Part shown: positions 9,430 to 18,522 of the stretch, piece after piece
Layout of the letters: each line of letters starts with the position of its first letter
Numbering within the stretch: position 1 is the first letter of the stretch
Source: Kiloniella laminariae DSM 19542
Lineage (GTDB): Bacteria > Pseudomonadota > Alphaproteobacteria > Kiloniellales > Kiloniellaceae
Length of the DNA: 64,000 nucleotides
Assembly: GCF_000374005.1 (NCBI RefSeq)
Contig: NZ_KB893168.1
Coordinates: forward strand, 62,184 to 126,183
Direction: 5' to 3'
Translations under genes and position numbers: made by a program
Notes under the pieces: generated by a model
Databases searched by the model: none
Told to the model about the DNA's origin: nothing
What the model saw: the letters and a program-made list of their open reading frames with translations, nothing else

Positions 9430-9497
9430 CACTCTCCCCTCCTCGCAATCTTCAGAAGAACATATACGCCAAATAAGTCAATTTCCCTATCCGCAGA

Positions 9498-10760
9498 TTA
9501 TTGTGCGGGTAGAGTTTTCTCTATTCGACTGCTTGTGGAAACTGCTTCTGGAGAGGTATCTCCAGCAACTGGGGCAGCTCTTTTTGTCCAGGGCGCAGCT
9601 TTGACCCACGACATGGCATAAGCAAAGATAATTATAATAACCAGCCCAGAGATATTCACCAAAGGCAGCCCCATGGCATCCCGACCGACAAGATCCAGAA
9701 CCATTCCGCCGATCCAAGAAAGTGTCATGCTCAGAATAAAGACAGGCAAAGCCTGCTGACCTGTGACAATTATCGGCCGGAGATAGCGACTTTTTAGAAT
9801 ATGTGCCCGCCCTTTGAGCATAGAGGCACAAATGTAGGCCAGGGCAAAGAACTGTGCCCAGCGTAGCAAACCAAAATTTGTTTTGGCATAACCAACCCGT
9901 AAATGTTCCAGACGGATTTTATCCATACTAAAGTCAGGGTTGCTGGAGAGAAGGTCAGGGTAGCCATAGATAATTGACCAGTTACTGAAAGGTACCAGAA
10001 CCAGTATAAAAACCACACAGACTGAAAGCAGTATTTTGTTTGGTTCTGGGGTTTTTATCCAGCCAGAAGAAATGGCAAACCCGGAAAAGAACAGAACCTG
10101 CCAGGCAAGAGGATTAAAAAACCAGACCCGATCAGAAAAAGGTTCGGCCGAGAAACCAAGATCCCAGATCCAGGTAGCAACGTAGAGTCCGAGCGAAAAA
10201 GCTGCTGCGAGCCATGGACTGAATCGGGCAAGGAACATAACGATAGGCACCATGGCAAGTACACCGATGTACATCGGCATGATATCAAAATAGTTCGGCA
10301 CATATGTCAGTGTGAAAAGCCCGATTAGAGCCTCTCCAGTGTGATCAAAGAAATACCCCAGGTTCATCTTGTTGATATAATCGCCACCAAATATCTCGGC
10401 ATTGCCATAGGCGCTGACAGCAGCTACGGCAAAAAACAACCCTAGATGGGCAAAGAAAATCTGAATACAGCGAATAACGATACGCGCGGTGCCGGTTCCA
10501 AATCCGGATCGACGGAAAGTCCCACCGAATGCTATCGCTGCAGCAAAGCCGGAACAGAAAACAAACATCTCTGTGGCATCACTTGGTCCAAACCTGCCCG
10601 GTATAAAACGTGACCAGTAATTTTCCGGAATGTGGGCAATAAAAATAAAAAGCATTGCCAGCCCGCGAAAGAAGTCGAGTCGCGGATCACGTTCCTTTTT
10701 TCCATTGGGAAGAACTCCAGGCAGTTGAAGGTTAGTTTTATCAGATATTTCTTGTGACAT
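9498..10760 (-). CDS. opgC: OpgC-like succinyltransferase of periplasmic glucans
   Basis: About 420 residues with ten or more membrane segments. It opens with DPRLDFFRGLAMLFIFIAH, the characteristic start of the OpgC/acyltransferase-3-like family, followed by FGPSDATEMFVFCSGFAAAIAFG, which is diagnostic of OpgC. The protein sits in the inner membrane and transfers succinyl groups from the cytosolic donor to osmoregulated periplasmic glucans. The start is uncertain: ATG 10760 is used because the extra 22 residues from ATG 10826 are not family-like, and no site has a good ribosome-binding sequence. It is divergent from the glucan-synthesis genes opgD/G and opgH and precedes the secreted esterase gene. 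Confidence 0.85.
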   Translation of the reverse strand: MSQEISDKTNLQLPGVLPNGKKERDPRLDFFRGLAMLFIFIAHIPENYWSRFIPGRFGPSDATEMFVFCSGFAAAIAFGGTFRRSGFGTGTARIVIRCIQIFFAHLGLFFAVAAVSAYGNAEIFGGDYINKMNLGYFFDHTGEALIGLFTLTYVPNYFDIMPMYIGVLAMVPIVMFLARFSPWLAAAFSLGLYVATWIWDLGFSAEPFSDRVWFFNPLAWQVLFFSGFAISSGWIKTPEPNKILLSVCVVFILVLVPFSNWSIIYGYPDLLSSNPDFSMDKIRLEHLRVGYAKTNFGLLRWAQFFALAYICASMLKGRAHILKSRYLRPIIVTGQQALPVFILSMTLSWIGGMVLDLVGRDAMGLPLVNISGLVIIIIFAYAMSWVKAAPWTKRAAPVAGDTSPEAVSTSSRIEKTLPAQ

Positions 10761-11018
10761 GCGACGGTAACCCGGTTTTCTTAAGAATTGTTCCATCCCT
10801 CTATAACTAAAATGGCATTTGAGCAATGGAATCTATAGTAAAACCTGTTCGCGAACTTGTGATGAGTCTTGTTTATTCCCACTCTCTTTAAGCGGTTAAA
10901 AGTACTGTCAAGCCCCGGTTTGTTTTTACACCCTGCTTAAAGAGATAAAAAAGTGAAATAAAAGTGAGATGACACAAAGATTCCCCTTGAAGATTTTCTA
11001 CTTTAGATCAAATTCCTG

Positions 11019-11040
11019 TTCGACGACGAACTACGTCGAA
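11019..11040. promoter_or_regulatory. Inverted repeat TTCGACG-N8-CGTCGAA upstream of opgD/G
   Basis: A perfect 7-base inverted repeat with an 8-base spacer ends 28 bases before the opgD/G start codon, in the region shared by the divergent opgC promoter. It may be an operator or a 5'-leader hairpin. No known regulator motif was recognised. Confidence 0.35.
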
Positions 11041-11068
11041 TTCTAACTATCCTGAAGTACTGTAACAG

Positions 11069-12619
11069 ATGAAACGCAGAGATTTTCTTCTATCTACTAT
11101 GGCCCTGACTTGTGCGGGATTTTTGCCTGGAATACTTGCTGAGAGCTCAGCTGGGCCAGCTGGCCTTACCCGTTTTCCGGATGTTCAGAAAAAAGCTGCG
11201 ACTCTGGCAAAGTCTCCCTATCAAAAACCTGATGACCGTATCAGTGATTTTTGGAAGAAAATGTCTGTCGAGCAGTTCTCTAAAATTTATTACAACCCAA
11301 AGGCACCACTATGGAACGATGGCGGTCCCTTCCAGATGCAATTTTTTCATCCCGGTGGCCCCTGGTTTCATCACACCGTGAATATTACGCTTCAGGAAAA
11401 CGGCAAAGAAAAAGATCAAACCCTTCAGCAAGGCATGTTCTGGTATGAAGGCGAACAGCCGACAGCCAGGGATTTTGACAATCTTCACTTTGCCGGATTT
11501 CGTGTTCATCACCAAATGAACAATGAATATTATGACGAACTGATTTCTTTTCTCGGCTCTAACTATTTTCGGGTACTTGGTCGCGGCCAACAATATGGCC
11601 TGTCTATTCGCGGCCTGGCGATCGATACCGCAGAAGCATCCGGAGAAGAGTTTCCCGATTTTCGCGAATTCTGGATCGAGAAACCTGTCTCCGGCTCAAA
11701 TGAGCTGGTTATTATGGCGCTACTGGATAGCCCGAGCATCAGCGGGGCCTATCACTTTGTCGTCACGCCTGGTGATGAGACCACTATTGACGTCGAGGTT
11801 TCCCTTTTTGCCCGGGAAGATATCAACAAGCTTGGCCTCGCCCCCCTAACCAGCATGTATCTCTATGGCGAAAACTCCAGAAAACTGGATGATTACCGAC
11901 CAGAAGTTCATGATTCAGATGGTCTGATGATTCACAACGCCGAGAATGAATGGTTGTGGCGTCCTCTGGCCCGTCGCCGCAGCCCAACCATCTCGTCCTT
12001 TGTCGATGCCGGAACCAAAGGATTTGGTCTTTGTCAACGTGACCGGTCCTACGACAGCTATCACGACCTGGATTCAAGATACCAGTTAAGACCAAGCATC
12101 TGGATTGAGCCCAAAGGCTCATGGGGCAAGGGACATGTCGAACTGGTTGAATTAAATTCGGATCTGGAGACAAGCGATAATATTGTTTGTTACTGGGTCT
12201 CGGATACGCAACTTAAAGCAGGCCAATCCCACCAGTATTCCTATCGGCTGACAAGTTTCCTTGACGCCCCTCAATGGCCTCCGGTTGGGCGAACCCTGAG
12301 TACAAGAGAAGGCCCGGCCAATCGTCCAGGGTTTTCCTATGGAAACCATGAAGAAGCCCGATATTTTATTGTAGAGTTTGAAGGAGCCGACCTCGACACT
12401 CTTGCTGCAGACAGCCCCATAGAAGCCATTTTCACCTGTCAAGATGGTAAAATATACGACATGCAGTGCCAGAAGAACCCGGTTAATAATCAATGGCGGG
12501 TCTCTTTCAATCTGAGCACCCCTGAAAATCGCTCTTGCGACATCAGAGGATACCTCAAGCTGGGCGACAGGGCACTAACCGAGACCTGGACTTATCTTTA
12601 TACAGGCAAACCCGTCTGA
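11069..12619 (+). CDS. Periplasmic glucan biosynthesis protein, OpgD/OpgG family
   Basis: A 516-residue exported protein. The N-terminus MKRRDFLLS is a twin-arginine signal followed by a hydrophobic stretch, as in OpgD; OpgG proteins normally use the Sec route, so OpgD-type is favoured. The body has family landmarks such as FRVHHQMN, FLGSNYFR and GQQYGLSIRGLAIDT, followed by the EEFPDFREFWIE region. It acts in the periplasm on the linear glucan made by OpgH, as a beta-1,6-glucosyl transferase or glucanase. Its stop codon (TGA, 12617-12619) overlaps an in-frame ATG of the opgH frame, so the two genes are translationally close. Length matches OpgG/OpgD (510-550). Confidence 0.88.
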   Translation: MKRRDFLLSTMALTCAGFLPGILAESSAGPAGLTRFPDVQKKAATLAKSPYQKPDDRISDFWKKMSVEQFSKIYYNPKAPLWNDGGPFQMQFFHPGGPWFHHTVNITLQENGKEKDQTLQQGMFWYEGEQPTARDFDNLHFAGFRVHHQMNNEYYDELISFLGSNYFRVLGRGQQYGLSIRGLAIDTAEASGEEFPDFREFWIEKPVSGSNELVIMALLDSPSISGAYHFVVTPGDETTIDVEVSLFAREDINKLGLAPLTSMYLYGENSRKLDDYRPEVHDSDGLMIHNAENEWLWRPLARRRSPTISSFVDAGTKGFGLCQRDRSYDSYHDLDSRYQLRPSIWIEPKGSWGKGHVELVELNSDLETSDNIVCYWVSDTQLKAGQSHQYSYRLTSFLDAPQWPPVGRTLSTREGPANRPGFSYGNHEEARYFIVEFEGADLDTLAADSPIEAIFTCQDGKIYDMQCQKNPVNNQWRVSFNLSTPENRSCDIRGYLKLGDRALTETWTYLYTGKPV

Positions 12620-12633
12620 TGCAGGATACAACA

Positions 12634-14481
12634 ATGAACATCGAAGATATCACTATATCTGATGCAAAAAAACTCTCGGCCATGCGGGTGAGAAGACGAT
12701 CGTTTCTTGTCGTTCTGCTCTTTTTGACAGTTGGCATTCTCAGTACAAACCTGACAATCAATCTGTTCGAAAATGGACTGAGCCTGCTGGAAGGTTGCTA
12801 TATCTTCCTTTCCACAATTGCCTTTCTCTGGATCGCCCAGTCCTTCTGGACTTCCACAGTCGGTTTTGCCTTTCGCCTCTTCTTTCCGCGCAATGCCGCG
12901 ATGAAGGTCTCACCTGTTGCTGCCGGGCTTGATGTAAAAGCCTGCCCCGTTGGTCGAACAGCAATTGTCATGCCGATCTACAATGAAGACCCCGAGATGG
13001 TTTTTCAGGGTATGGAGCAAACACTGCGTTCGGTTCTCGCAACCGGCCATGGGAATAATTACGACTTTTTTGTTCTCAGTGATACAACCAAAGACGAGAT
13101 TGCTGCGCAGGAAAATATTCTGGCACAGGAACTCTTGCATCGCTATGCCCTGCAAGGCAGGTTCCACTATCGCCGCCGCGAGAAAAACACTCACAGAAAA
13201 GTTGGTAACCTCAAGGATTTTTGTGATCGCTGGGGAACAGGCTACGACTATATGCTCGTTCTTGATGCGGACAGCATTATGTCAGGAGAAACCATTCTCA
13301 ACCTGACCAGAATGCTCGATAACAATCCAAACGCAGGTCTGATACAGGCACAGCCGCGTGCTATGGGGCAAAAAACCCTGTTTGGCCGTCTGACCCAGTT
13401 CAATATCCGTCTGACCGGAGAGCTTTTCTCTACTGGCCTGAGCTACTGGACCCTGAACGACGGGAATTACTGGGGGCATAATGCCATTTTGCGCCTGAAA
13501 CCTTTTATGGAACATTGTAATTTGCCGACACTATCCGGCAAAGGACCTTTGTCCGGAGATATCCTGAGCCACGACTTTGTCGAAGCTGCATGGTTGCGTC
13601 GTGCTGGATATGATGTCTGGATTTTTCCAGAAGGCAAAGGCAGCTATGAACAGATACCAACCAATATTCTGGATCATATCATTCGGGACCAGCGCTGGTG
13701 CCAGGGTAACTTTCAGCACACCAGACTTCTTGGTACTAAAGGCCTGAAACCAATCAGCAGATTACACATGCTCATGGGGGTTATGAGCTATGCCTCATCA
13801 TACCTCTGGATGCTTTTGCTGGTACTCAGTGCCTTGTTGGTAACGGAAAGAACCATGCCGTTGGGTCCAGTCCTTGAACTCCCGGCTGAATGGCCTTCAC
13901 TGCAAAATCACATAATGACGCCACTGTCACTTTTTACTGTTGTGATGGGCATGCTCTTTATGCCAAAGATTTTTGCTTTGATTATCGGTTATCGCGATGC
14001 CAAGGCCTACGGTGGCGTTATCAGGATAACTCTGAGCTGTTTGCTGGAAATGACATTTTCAGCAATCACGGCGCCTGTCGTAATGATCTTTCATGTTCGT
14101 ATCATCACAGCCCTGCTTCTCGGGAAAACGGTACAGTGGAATGCCCAGAGCAGAAGCGGGCGAAATATTCCCTGGAGCGAAGCTTTTAAACAGCACAGTG
14201 CGCACCTCTTGGCAGCAGCGGGGCTTGGTGCGGTGTATTATCTGCAAGCTCCAGAGCTTTTACCCTGGCTTGCCCCGATCCTCACTGGCCTGATTATCAG
14301 CGCGCCACTGGCGGTTGCTTTTGGTCAGGAAAAAATCGGCCTTTTCCTTCTGAACCAGGGCTTGTTGCTGATCCCTGAAGAAACCCGTCCGCCCGAAGAA
14401 CTGCCCATTCTGTTTTCGCGCTTTATTCAACCTTCTCTGCTTGCCAACGACACCCGTTATTTGCCCAAAGCAGCAGAATAA
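12634..14481 (+). CDS. opgH: Glucan glucosyltransferase OpgH
   Basis: A 615-residue inner-membrane GT2 enzyme that polymerises UDP-glucose into the beta-1,2-glucan backbone and moves it to the periplasm. Visible motifs are MPIYNEDP at the start of the catalytic domain, LDADSIM (the metal-binding DxD), SHDFVEAAWLRRAGYDVW, and RDQRWCQGN (the QxxRW acceptor motif). Two membrane segments precede the domain and about five follow it. It is much shorter than the 847-residue E. coli protein and lacks long cytosolic extensions, as in other alphaproteobacterial OpgH. ATG 12634 is chosen (AGGA seven bases upstream); ATG 12619, overlapping the previous stop, is an alternative. Transcription ends at the hairpin at 14511. 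Confidence 0.92.
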   Translation: MNIEDITISDAKKLSAMRVRRRSFLVVLLFLTVGILSTNLTINLFENGLSLLEGCYIFLSTIAFLWIAQSFWTSTVGFAFRLFFPRNAAMKVSPVAAGLDVKACPVGRTAIVMPIYNEDPEMVFQGMEQTLRSVLATGHGNNYDFFVLSDTTKDEIAAQENILAQELLHRYALQGRFHYRRREKNTHRKVGNLKDFCDRWGTGYDYMLVLDADSIMSGETILNLTRMLDNNPNAGLIQAQPRAMGQKTLFGRLTQFNIRLTGELFSTGLSYWTLNDGNYWGHNAILRLKPFMEHCNLPTLSGKGPLSGDILSHDFVEAAWLRRAGYDVWIFPEGKGSYEQIPTNILDHIIRDQRWCQGNFQHTRLLGTKGLKPISRLHMLMGVMSYASSYLWMLLLVLSALLVTERTMPLGPVLELPAEWPSLQNHIMTPLSLFTVVMGMLFMPKIFALIIGYRDAKAYGGVIRITLSCLLEMTFSAITAPVVMIFHVRIITALLLGKTVQWNAQSRSGRNIPWSEAFKQHSAHLLAAAGLGAVYYLQAPELLPWLAPILTGLIISAPLAVAFGQEKIGLFLLNQGLLLIPEETRPPEELPILFSRFIQPSLLANDTRYLPKAAE

Positions 14482-14510
14482 AACGATATCCTACAGAAAA
14501 CTAAATCACA

Positions 14511-14542
14511 AAAGGCCGGGGCAGAATATGTACCCGGCCTTT
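14511..14542. terminator. Bidirectional terminator between opgH and the histidine kinase
   Basis: A perfect 10-base stem, AAAGGCCGGG/CCCGGCCTTT, has a 12-base loop and sits between two convergent genes. The A/T ends of the stem give a short U-run on both transcripts. Confidence 0.8.
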
Positions 14543-14557
14543 CGTTATATGAATTAA

Positions 14558-16087
14558 TCAAGAAACAAAGGATACCTCAGGGTCGAGAGAGCGAGGCAGG
14601 AGAAGTTTTGCAGAAAGCCCCTGAACAGGTTGGTTTACAAGCACCAGTTCGCCGTTATGTGTTTCAGCAACATTTTTGACAATACTCAAGCCCAGCCCAC
14701 TTCCCCCGGTTTCCCGGTTTCTCGACTTCTCAAGCCTGTAAAAGGGTTTGAGGACATTATCCATCTCTTCTTCGGGAATGCCCGGCCCACGATCGCTCAC
14801 CTCGACCAGAATAAGACCGGGCTCAATCGTCAAGCCGACCTTTGCCTGAAAGCCGTACTTTACGGCGTTGGCGACCAGATTTGTTATTGCCCGTTTCAAC
14901 GCTCTCGGACGCCCGACCATATAACCTTTGAGAAGCCCGTCGAGGGACACTGTTTTTTCATGCCGGCTAAAAACGGTGCCTGATGTTCGCAGGGTTGGAT
15001 ATTGAATAGGTAAAAAAGTTACTGGCATACCGACATCCGAGAAATCATCACAGATACTCTGAACCAGTGAGACAATATCAAACTGCTCCAGCTCTTCGGC
15101 CTCCATCCCACCTTTAAGAAAATCGATCGCATCTTTGGTCATGGACAACATCAAATCCAGATCAGCCAAAATTTTATTACGAAGCTCCTCTTCCTCAACA
15201 AACTCTGCTCTTAATCGAAGGCGTGTTGCCGGTGTTCTCAAGTCATGGGAAATTGCGGTCAGCATTCGGGTGCGTTCCTCGATAGCCTCGGTTTTTTCTT
15301 CCTGTTCCCTGTACAGCTGATCAGCGATCTCTCTGGCTTCTTTAGGCCAAAATCTATAACGCAGACTATCTTTATTGATATTGTTTTCCTCAGAGCGTCC
15401 TATCCCGCTGCTTGTCCCAACAGCTCCAAGATAACGAAAGGAATAAAGCAGATAGCGAATACCCAAAACAAACAAGACAGCCGAAAATGACATGCCGCCC
15501 AGCAAGATAAGCAACCATTGCACCTCGGTGACCCGTTCGCGCCAGTAAACGGGGCTGGTCACAATCAGTTGATCCCCATTAGACAAACGTAGATATAACG
15601 AAGCTGGCCGATCATGCCGGGCGATTGCAGAGGTCAAAAACGTTAAATGAGCAGTGAGATCCTCTGGTGGATAAGTGGGTGACAGGAGTTTGGATCTGGG
15701 TTGTCCCCTTTTCATCCCTAAGCGAATGTTCGGGTAGAGCGAGATAATGGATTCACGGGTTAGATCAAGAAAGTATTCTTCGCCGTTATTATGAAGTAGC
15801 TTTTCTTCTGTATAATATTCAAACTGCACAGAGTTACTTCGATTAAAATTATTAGCTGCAACGGCTCTGCGTTCCTCAGGCATCCGGGATAATTCTTCAA
15901 ACGCACGGGCGATAACGGGGCCGATCCAGGTCGCCTCCGCGATTTCAGCTCTCCTGTTGATAATTGCGCCAATTCCGCCCGCGGCAAATGAGCTGGCCAG
16001 AAAACCACAAAAGAAACCGAACAGCAGGATCCGCACTCTGATCCGCTCTGGTGTCCAGCTCAAAAGCCATCGCCATCGATTGCTCAA
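14558..16087 (-). CDS. EnvZ-like sensor histidine kinase
   Basis: A 509-residue membrane kinase. Membrane segments at about 18-44 and 188-215 flank a periplasmic sensor of some 145 residues. A HAMP-like linker and the H-box AISHDLRTP (His281) follow, then LVANAVKYG (N-box), DRGPGIPEEE (G1) and GGSGLGLSIVKNV (G2). The start is TTG 16087, which overlaps the regulator's stop as TTGA, with AGGA nine bases upstream, so translation is coupled. By motif and by position beside a gts-type sugar importer it resembles the GtrS/GltR glucose system of Pseudomonas; this assignment is inferred. The sensed ligand cannot be told from sequence. Confidence 0.9.
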   Translation of the reverse strand: MSNRWRWLLSWTPERIRVRILLFGFFCGFLASSFAAGGIGAIINRRAEIAEATWIGPVIARAFEELSRMPEERRAVAANNFNRSNSVQFEYYTEEKLLHNNGEEYFLDLTRESIISLYPNIRLGMKRGQPRSKLLSPTYPPEDLTAHLTFLTSAIARHDRPASLYLRLSNGDQLIVTSPVYWRERVTEVQWLLILLGGMSFSAVLFVLGIRYLLYSFRYLGAVGTSSGIGRSEENNINKDSLRYRFWPKEAREIADQLYREQEEKTEAIEERTRMLTAISHDLRTPATRLRLRAEFVEEEELRNKILADLDLMLSMTKDAIDFLKGGMEAEELEQFDIVSLVQSICDDFSDVGMPVTFLPIQYPTLRTSGTVFSRHEKTVSLDGLLKGYMVGRPRALKRAITNLVANAVKYGFQAKVGLTIEPGLILVEVSDRGPGIPEEEMDNVLKPFYRLEKSRNRETGGSGLGLSIVKNVAETHNGELVLVNQPVQGLSAKLLLPRSLDPEVSFVS

Positions 16088-16851
16088 GACTGACGATCCT
16101 GCCCAGAAACAGTTTCAGAAAGCTGTTTGACCTGCTCTGTAAAAATGTAGCCCTGTCCGCGCACTGTTTTAATTAAGTTCGGTTTATCAGAATCAACTTC
16201 AAGTTTTTTCCGTAATCGACTGATTTGTATGTCTATACTCCGATCAAAAGCGATAGCTTCCACGCCCCTCGTTGCATTAATCAGGTCATCTCTCGTCAAG
16301 ACTGTTTGTGGACGTTCAAGAAAAGCCACAAGAAGTGCAAACTCCCCTGATGACAAATGCACAATAAATTTTTCCGGGGAGCGCACTTCCCGTTTGCCTT
16401 CGTGCAGCTGCCAGCCTGCAAATTTAAATTGCCGGTTTTTTACAGAGCTACACGGCTCCTCTTCGCTATCATTGGTTCCTCCGGATACCCGACGGAATAT
16501 TGCCTTCATCCGGGCAAGCAGTTCTCTGGGATTAAAAGGTTTCTCGAGATAATCATCCGCCCCGACTTCAAGCCCAACAATTCGATCTGCATCGCCTGTA
16601 ACGGCTGTTAACATAATGATGGGAACTGTTGAGCTTTCACGGATCGAGCGACAAAGAGTCAAACCGTCTTCACCTGGCAACATAATATCGAGAATGATGA
16701 GATCAACAGACCAGCGGGACAATTCACGACGCATCTCGCTCCCCGATCCCGCCACCGAGACCCGATACCCCCTCTGGGTCAGGAATCCGGTCAAAAGCTC
16801 CCGGATTTCGGCATCATCATCAACAATCAGAAGATGTTTGACCTTTTCCAT
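16084..16851 (-). CDS. OmpR-family response regulator
   Basis: A 255-residue regulator. The receiver domain shows the acidic pair DDD at 11-13, the phospho-acceptor Asp55 in LIILDIMLPGEDG, and Lys in EKPFNPRELLARM. After a short linker comes a winged-helix DNA-binding domain (LSSGEFALLVAFLERP ... SRLRKKLE ... VRGQGYIF). It is the first gene of a two-gene operon with the kinase and is divergent from the sugar-uptake operon, whose promoter region it shares. It is therefore the best candidate regulator of that operon, since no other regulator gene is found in the 10-kb cluster. Target and ligand remain inference. Confidence 0.92.
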   Translation of the reverse strand: MEKVKHLLIVDDDAEIRELLTGFLTQRGYRVSVAGSGSEMRRELSRWSVDLIILDIMLPGEDGLTLCRSIRESSTVPIIMLTAVTGDADRIVGLEVGADDYLEKPFNPRELLARMKAIFRRVSGGTNDSEEEPCSSVKNRQFKFAGWQLHEGKREVRSPEKFIVHLSSGEFALLVAFLERPQTVLTRDDLINATRGVEAIAFDRSIDIQISRLRKKLEVDSDKPNLIKTVRGQGYIFTEQVKQLSETVSGQDRQS

Positions 16852-16889
16852 CTCTTGTCCTGTTTAATTTCGCATTTGCGGGAAAAGAC

Positions 16890-17020
16890 TGTAACAAAAC
16901 TTTTTTATAACCTTAATGTATCAGTTTGTAACACTCAGCTCTGGCTGCAATCTTCTGTTACCCTAAAAAGATCGCTTAACTGACCCTCCCGGGGTTTAAC
17001 TATAACTATCGAAACCGATA
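16890..17020. promoter_or_regulatory. Divergent regulatory region with repeated TGTAACA and a TATCG-N4-CGATA dyad
   Basis: TGTAACA occurs at 16890-16896 and 16927-16933, and an inverted copy (TGTTACC) at 16956-16962. A 5+4+5 dyad, TATCG-AAAC-CGATA, lies at 17007-17020, about 76 bases before the binding-protein start. Repeated heptamers suit an OmpR-type regulator; the dyad resembles a LacI-type half-site pair. Neither assignment is proven. Confidence 0.4.
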
Positions 17021-17096
17021 CGGCCTGAACAGCTAACAATAATCTATGGGACGTAGATCGGTTCTTTGTCAACAAAAGCTCGGGGAGGAAATCGGG

Positions 17097-18359
17097 ATGA
17101 AAATATTGACACATAAATTAACGGTGACGACAGCACTTGTAAGCACTCTGATGTTTGCCGCTGTAACAGCTCATGCTCAGCCACAGGCTGAAGTTCTGCA
17201 TTACTGGACTTCAGGCGGTGAAGCCAAGGCCGTACAGGCTTTGAAAGAGGACTTTGAAGCGAACGGTGGCAAGTGGATCGATGCACCTGTCGCCGGTGGC
17301 GGTGGAGATGCCCAGGCAGCTGTACTGCGTTCTCGTGTTCTCTCTGGCAACCCGCCTGCGGCTGTCCAGATTAAGGGACCAAACATTCACGAGTGGGCTG
17401 CAACTGGCGCATTGGGTGACCTGAATGCTGTCGGAGCAGCAGAAGGATGGGACAACGTCCTTCCTCCCCTGCTGCAGGATATTGTCAAGTACGACGGCAA
17501 ATATGTTGCTGTTCCGGTGAACATTCACCGGGTTGACTGGATCTGGGCTAACCCGGAAGTTTTGGCAAAAGTAGATGCAGAGCCGCCGCGTACATGGGAC
17601 GAATTCAACGCCATTGCAGATAAATTGCTGGCTGCTGGCATCACCCCTCTCGCACATGGCGGACAGCCGTGGCAGGACGCGACAATTTTTGAAACAGTCG
17701 CTCTTGGTCTTGGCGGGGCAGAATTCTTTAATAAAGCCTTTGTTGAAAAAGATCCTGAGACCCTGAAATCTGACACCATGAAAAAAGTGTTTGACCAGAT
17801 GCGCAAAATGCGCGGCTACGTTGATGCCGATTTCCCGGGTCGTGACTGGAACCTTGCAACCGGAATGGTTATGCGCGGGGAAGCTGCCATGCAGATCATG
17901 GGAGACTGGGCAAAGGGCGAATTTGTTGCTGCGGGCAAAAAACCTGGCGTTGACTTCCTTTGTCTTTCAACTCCATCAAATGGCGGTTACATCCTGAACT
18001 CTGACAGTTTTGCCATGTTCAAGGTAACCAGTGCAGATGACAATGCTGGCCAGGAACTTCTTGCCCGTCTGATCCTGGGAGAGAAATTTCAGGAAACCTT
18101 CAACCTCTACAAAGGTTCCATTCCTGCTCGCATGGGTGTTGCCACTGACAAGTTTGACGAGTGTGCGGTCAAATCCATGATTGATCTGCAAGCTTCATCA
18201 GAAAGCGGCGAGCTTGTTGGCTCAGTTGCCCATGAAATTGCTGCTGCAGGTGCTATTCGCGGGGCGGTACTTGATGTGGTAACTGAGCATTTCAACTCAG
18301 ACATGACATCCGAAGCTGCCGTAGAGCGACTTGCTGAAGCCATTGAACTCGCTGAATAA
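17097..18359 (+). CDS. Sugar ABC transporter periplasmic binding protein (GtsA-like)
   Basis: A 420-residue family-1 binding protein. ATG 17097 has GGAGG eight bases upstream; an in-frame ATG at 17046 would bury the signal peptide. The signal peptide ends AHA-QP near residue 28. The mature start, EVLHYWTSGGEAKAVQAL, and the segments IHEWAATGALGDL and VPVNIHRVDWIWAN are typical of glucose/mannose binders in the gts/glc group. It captures a monosaccharide for the permease and ATPase genes that follow. It is the first gene of the catabolic operon and is separated from the permeases by a stable hairpin, which usually leaves the binding protein as the most abundant product. Confidence 0.9.
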   Translation: MKILTHKLTVTTALVSTLMFAAVTAHAQPQAEVLHYWTSGGEAKAVQALKEDFEANGGKWIDAPVAGGGGDAQAAVLRSRVLSGNPPAAVQIKGPNIHEWAATGALGDLNAVGAAEGWDNVLPPLLQDIVKYDGKYVAVPVNIHRVDWIWANPEVLAKVDAEPPRTWDEFNAIADKLLAAGITPLAHGGQPWQDATIFETVALGLGGAEFFNKAFVEKDPETLKSDTMKKVFDQMRKMRGYVDADFPGRDWNLATGMVMRGEAAMQIMGDWAKGEFVAAGKKPGVDFLCLSTPSNGGYILNSDSFAMFKVTSADDNAGQELLARLILGEKFQETFNLYKGSIPARMGVATDKFDECAVKSMIDLQASSESGELVGSVAHEIAAAGAIRGAVLDVVTEHFNSDMTSEAAVERLAEAIELAE

Positions 18360-18371
18360 GCTTGTCGGACC

Positions 18372-18405
18372 AGAGGCGGTATAATCTCATCTTTATACCG
18401 CCTCT
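18372..18405 (+). other. Stable intercistronic hairpin after the binding-protein gene
   Basis: A perfect 13-base stem, AGAGGCGGTATAA/TTATACCGCCTCT, has an 8-base loop and no U-run after it. Its position between binding-protein and permease genes suits partial termination or 3'-end protection of the upstream message rather than a full stop. The downstream genes have no other obvious promoter in the 160-base gap. Confidence 0.7.
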
Positions 18406-18522
18406 CGGTTATTCTGCTTCCTGACAGAACAGGACCAAAGCTGCACAGAACATTTTTCACAGTTTACAAAATTTTCTGTGAACGCTGTTCCTGAGATATT
18501 GAATATTTCACTAGGGTTATGA

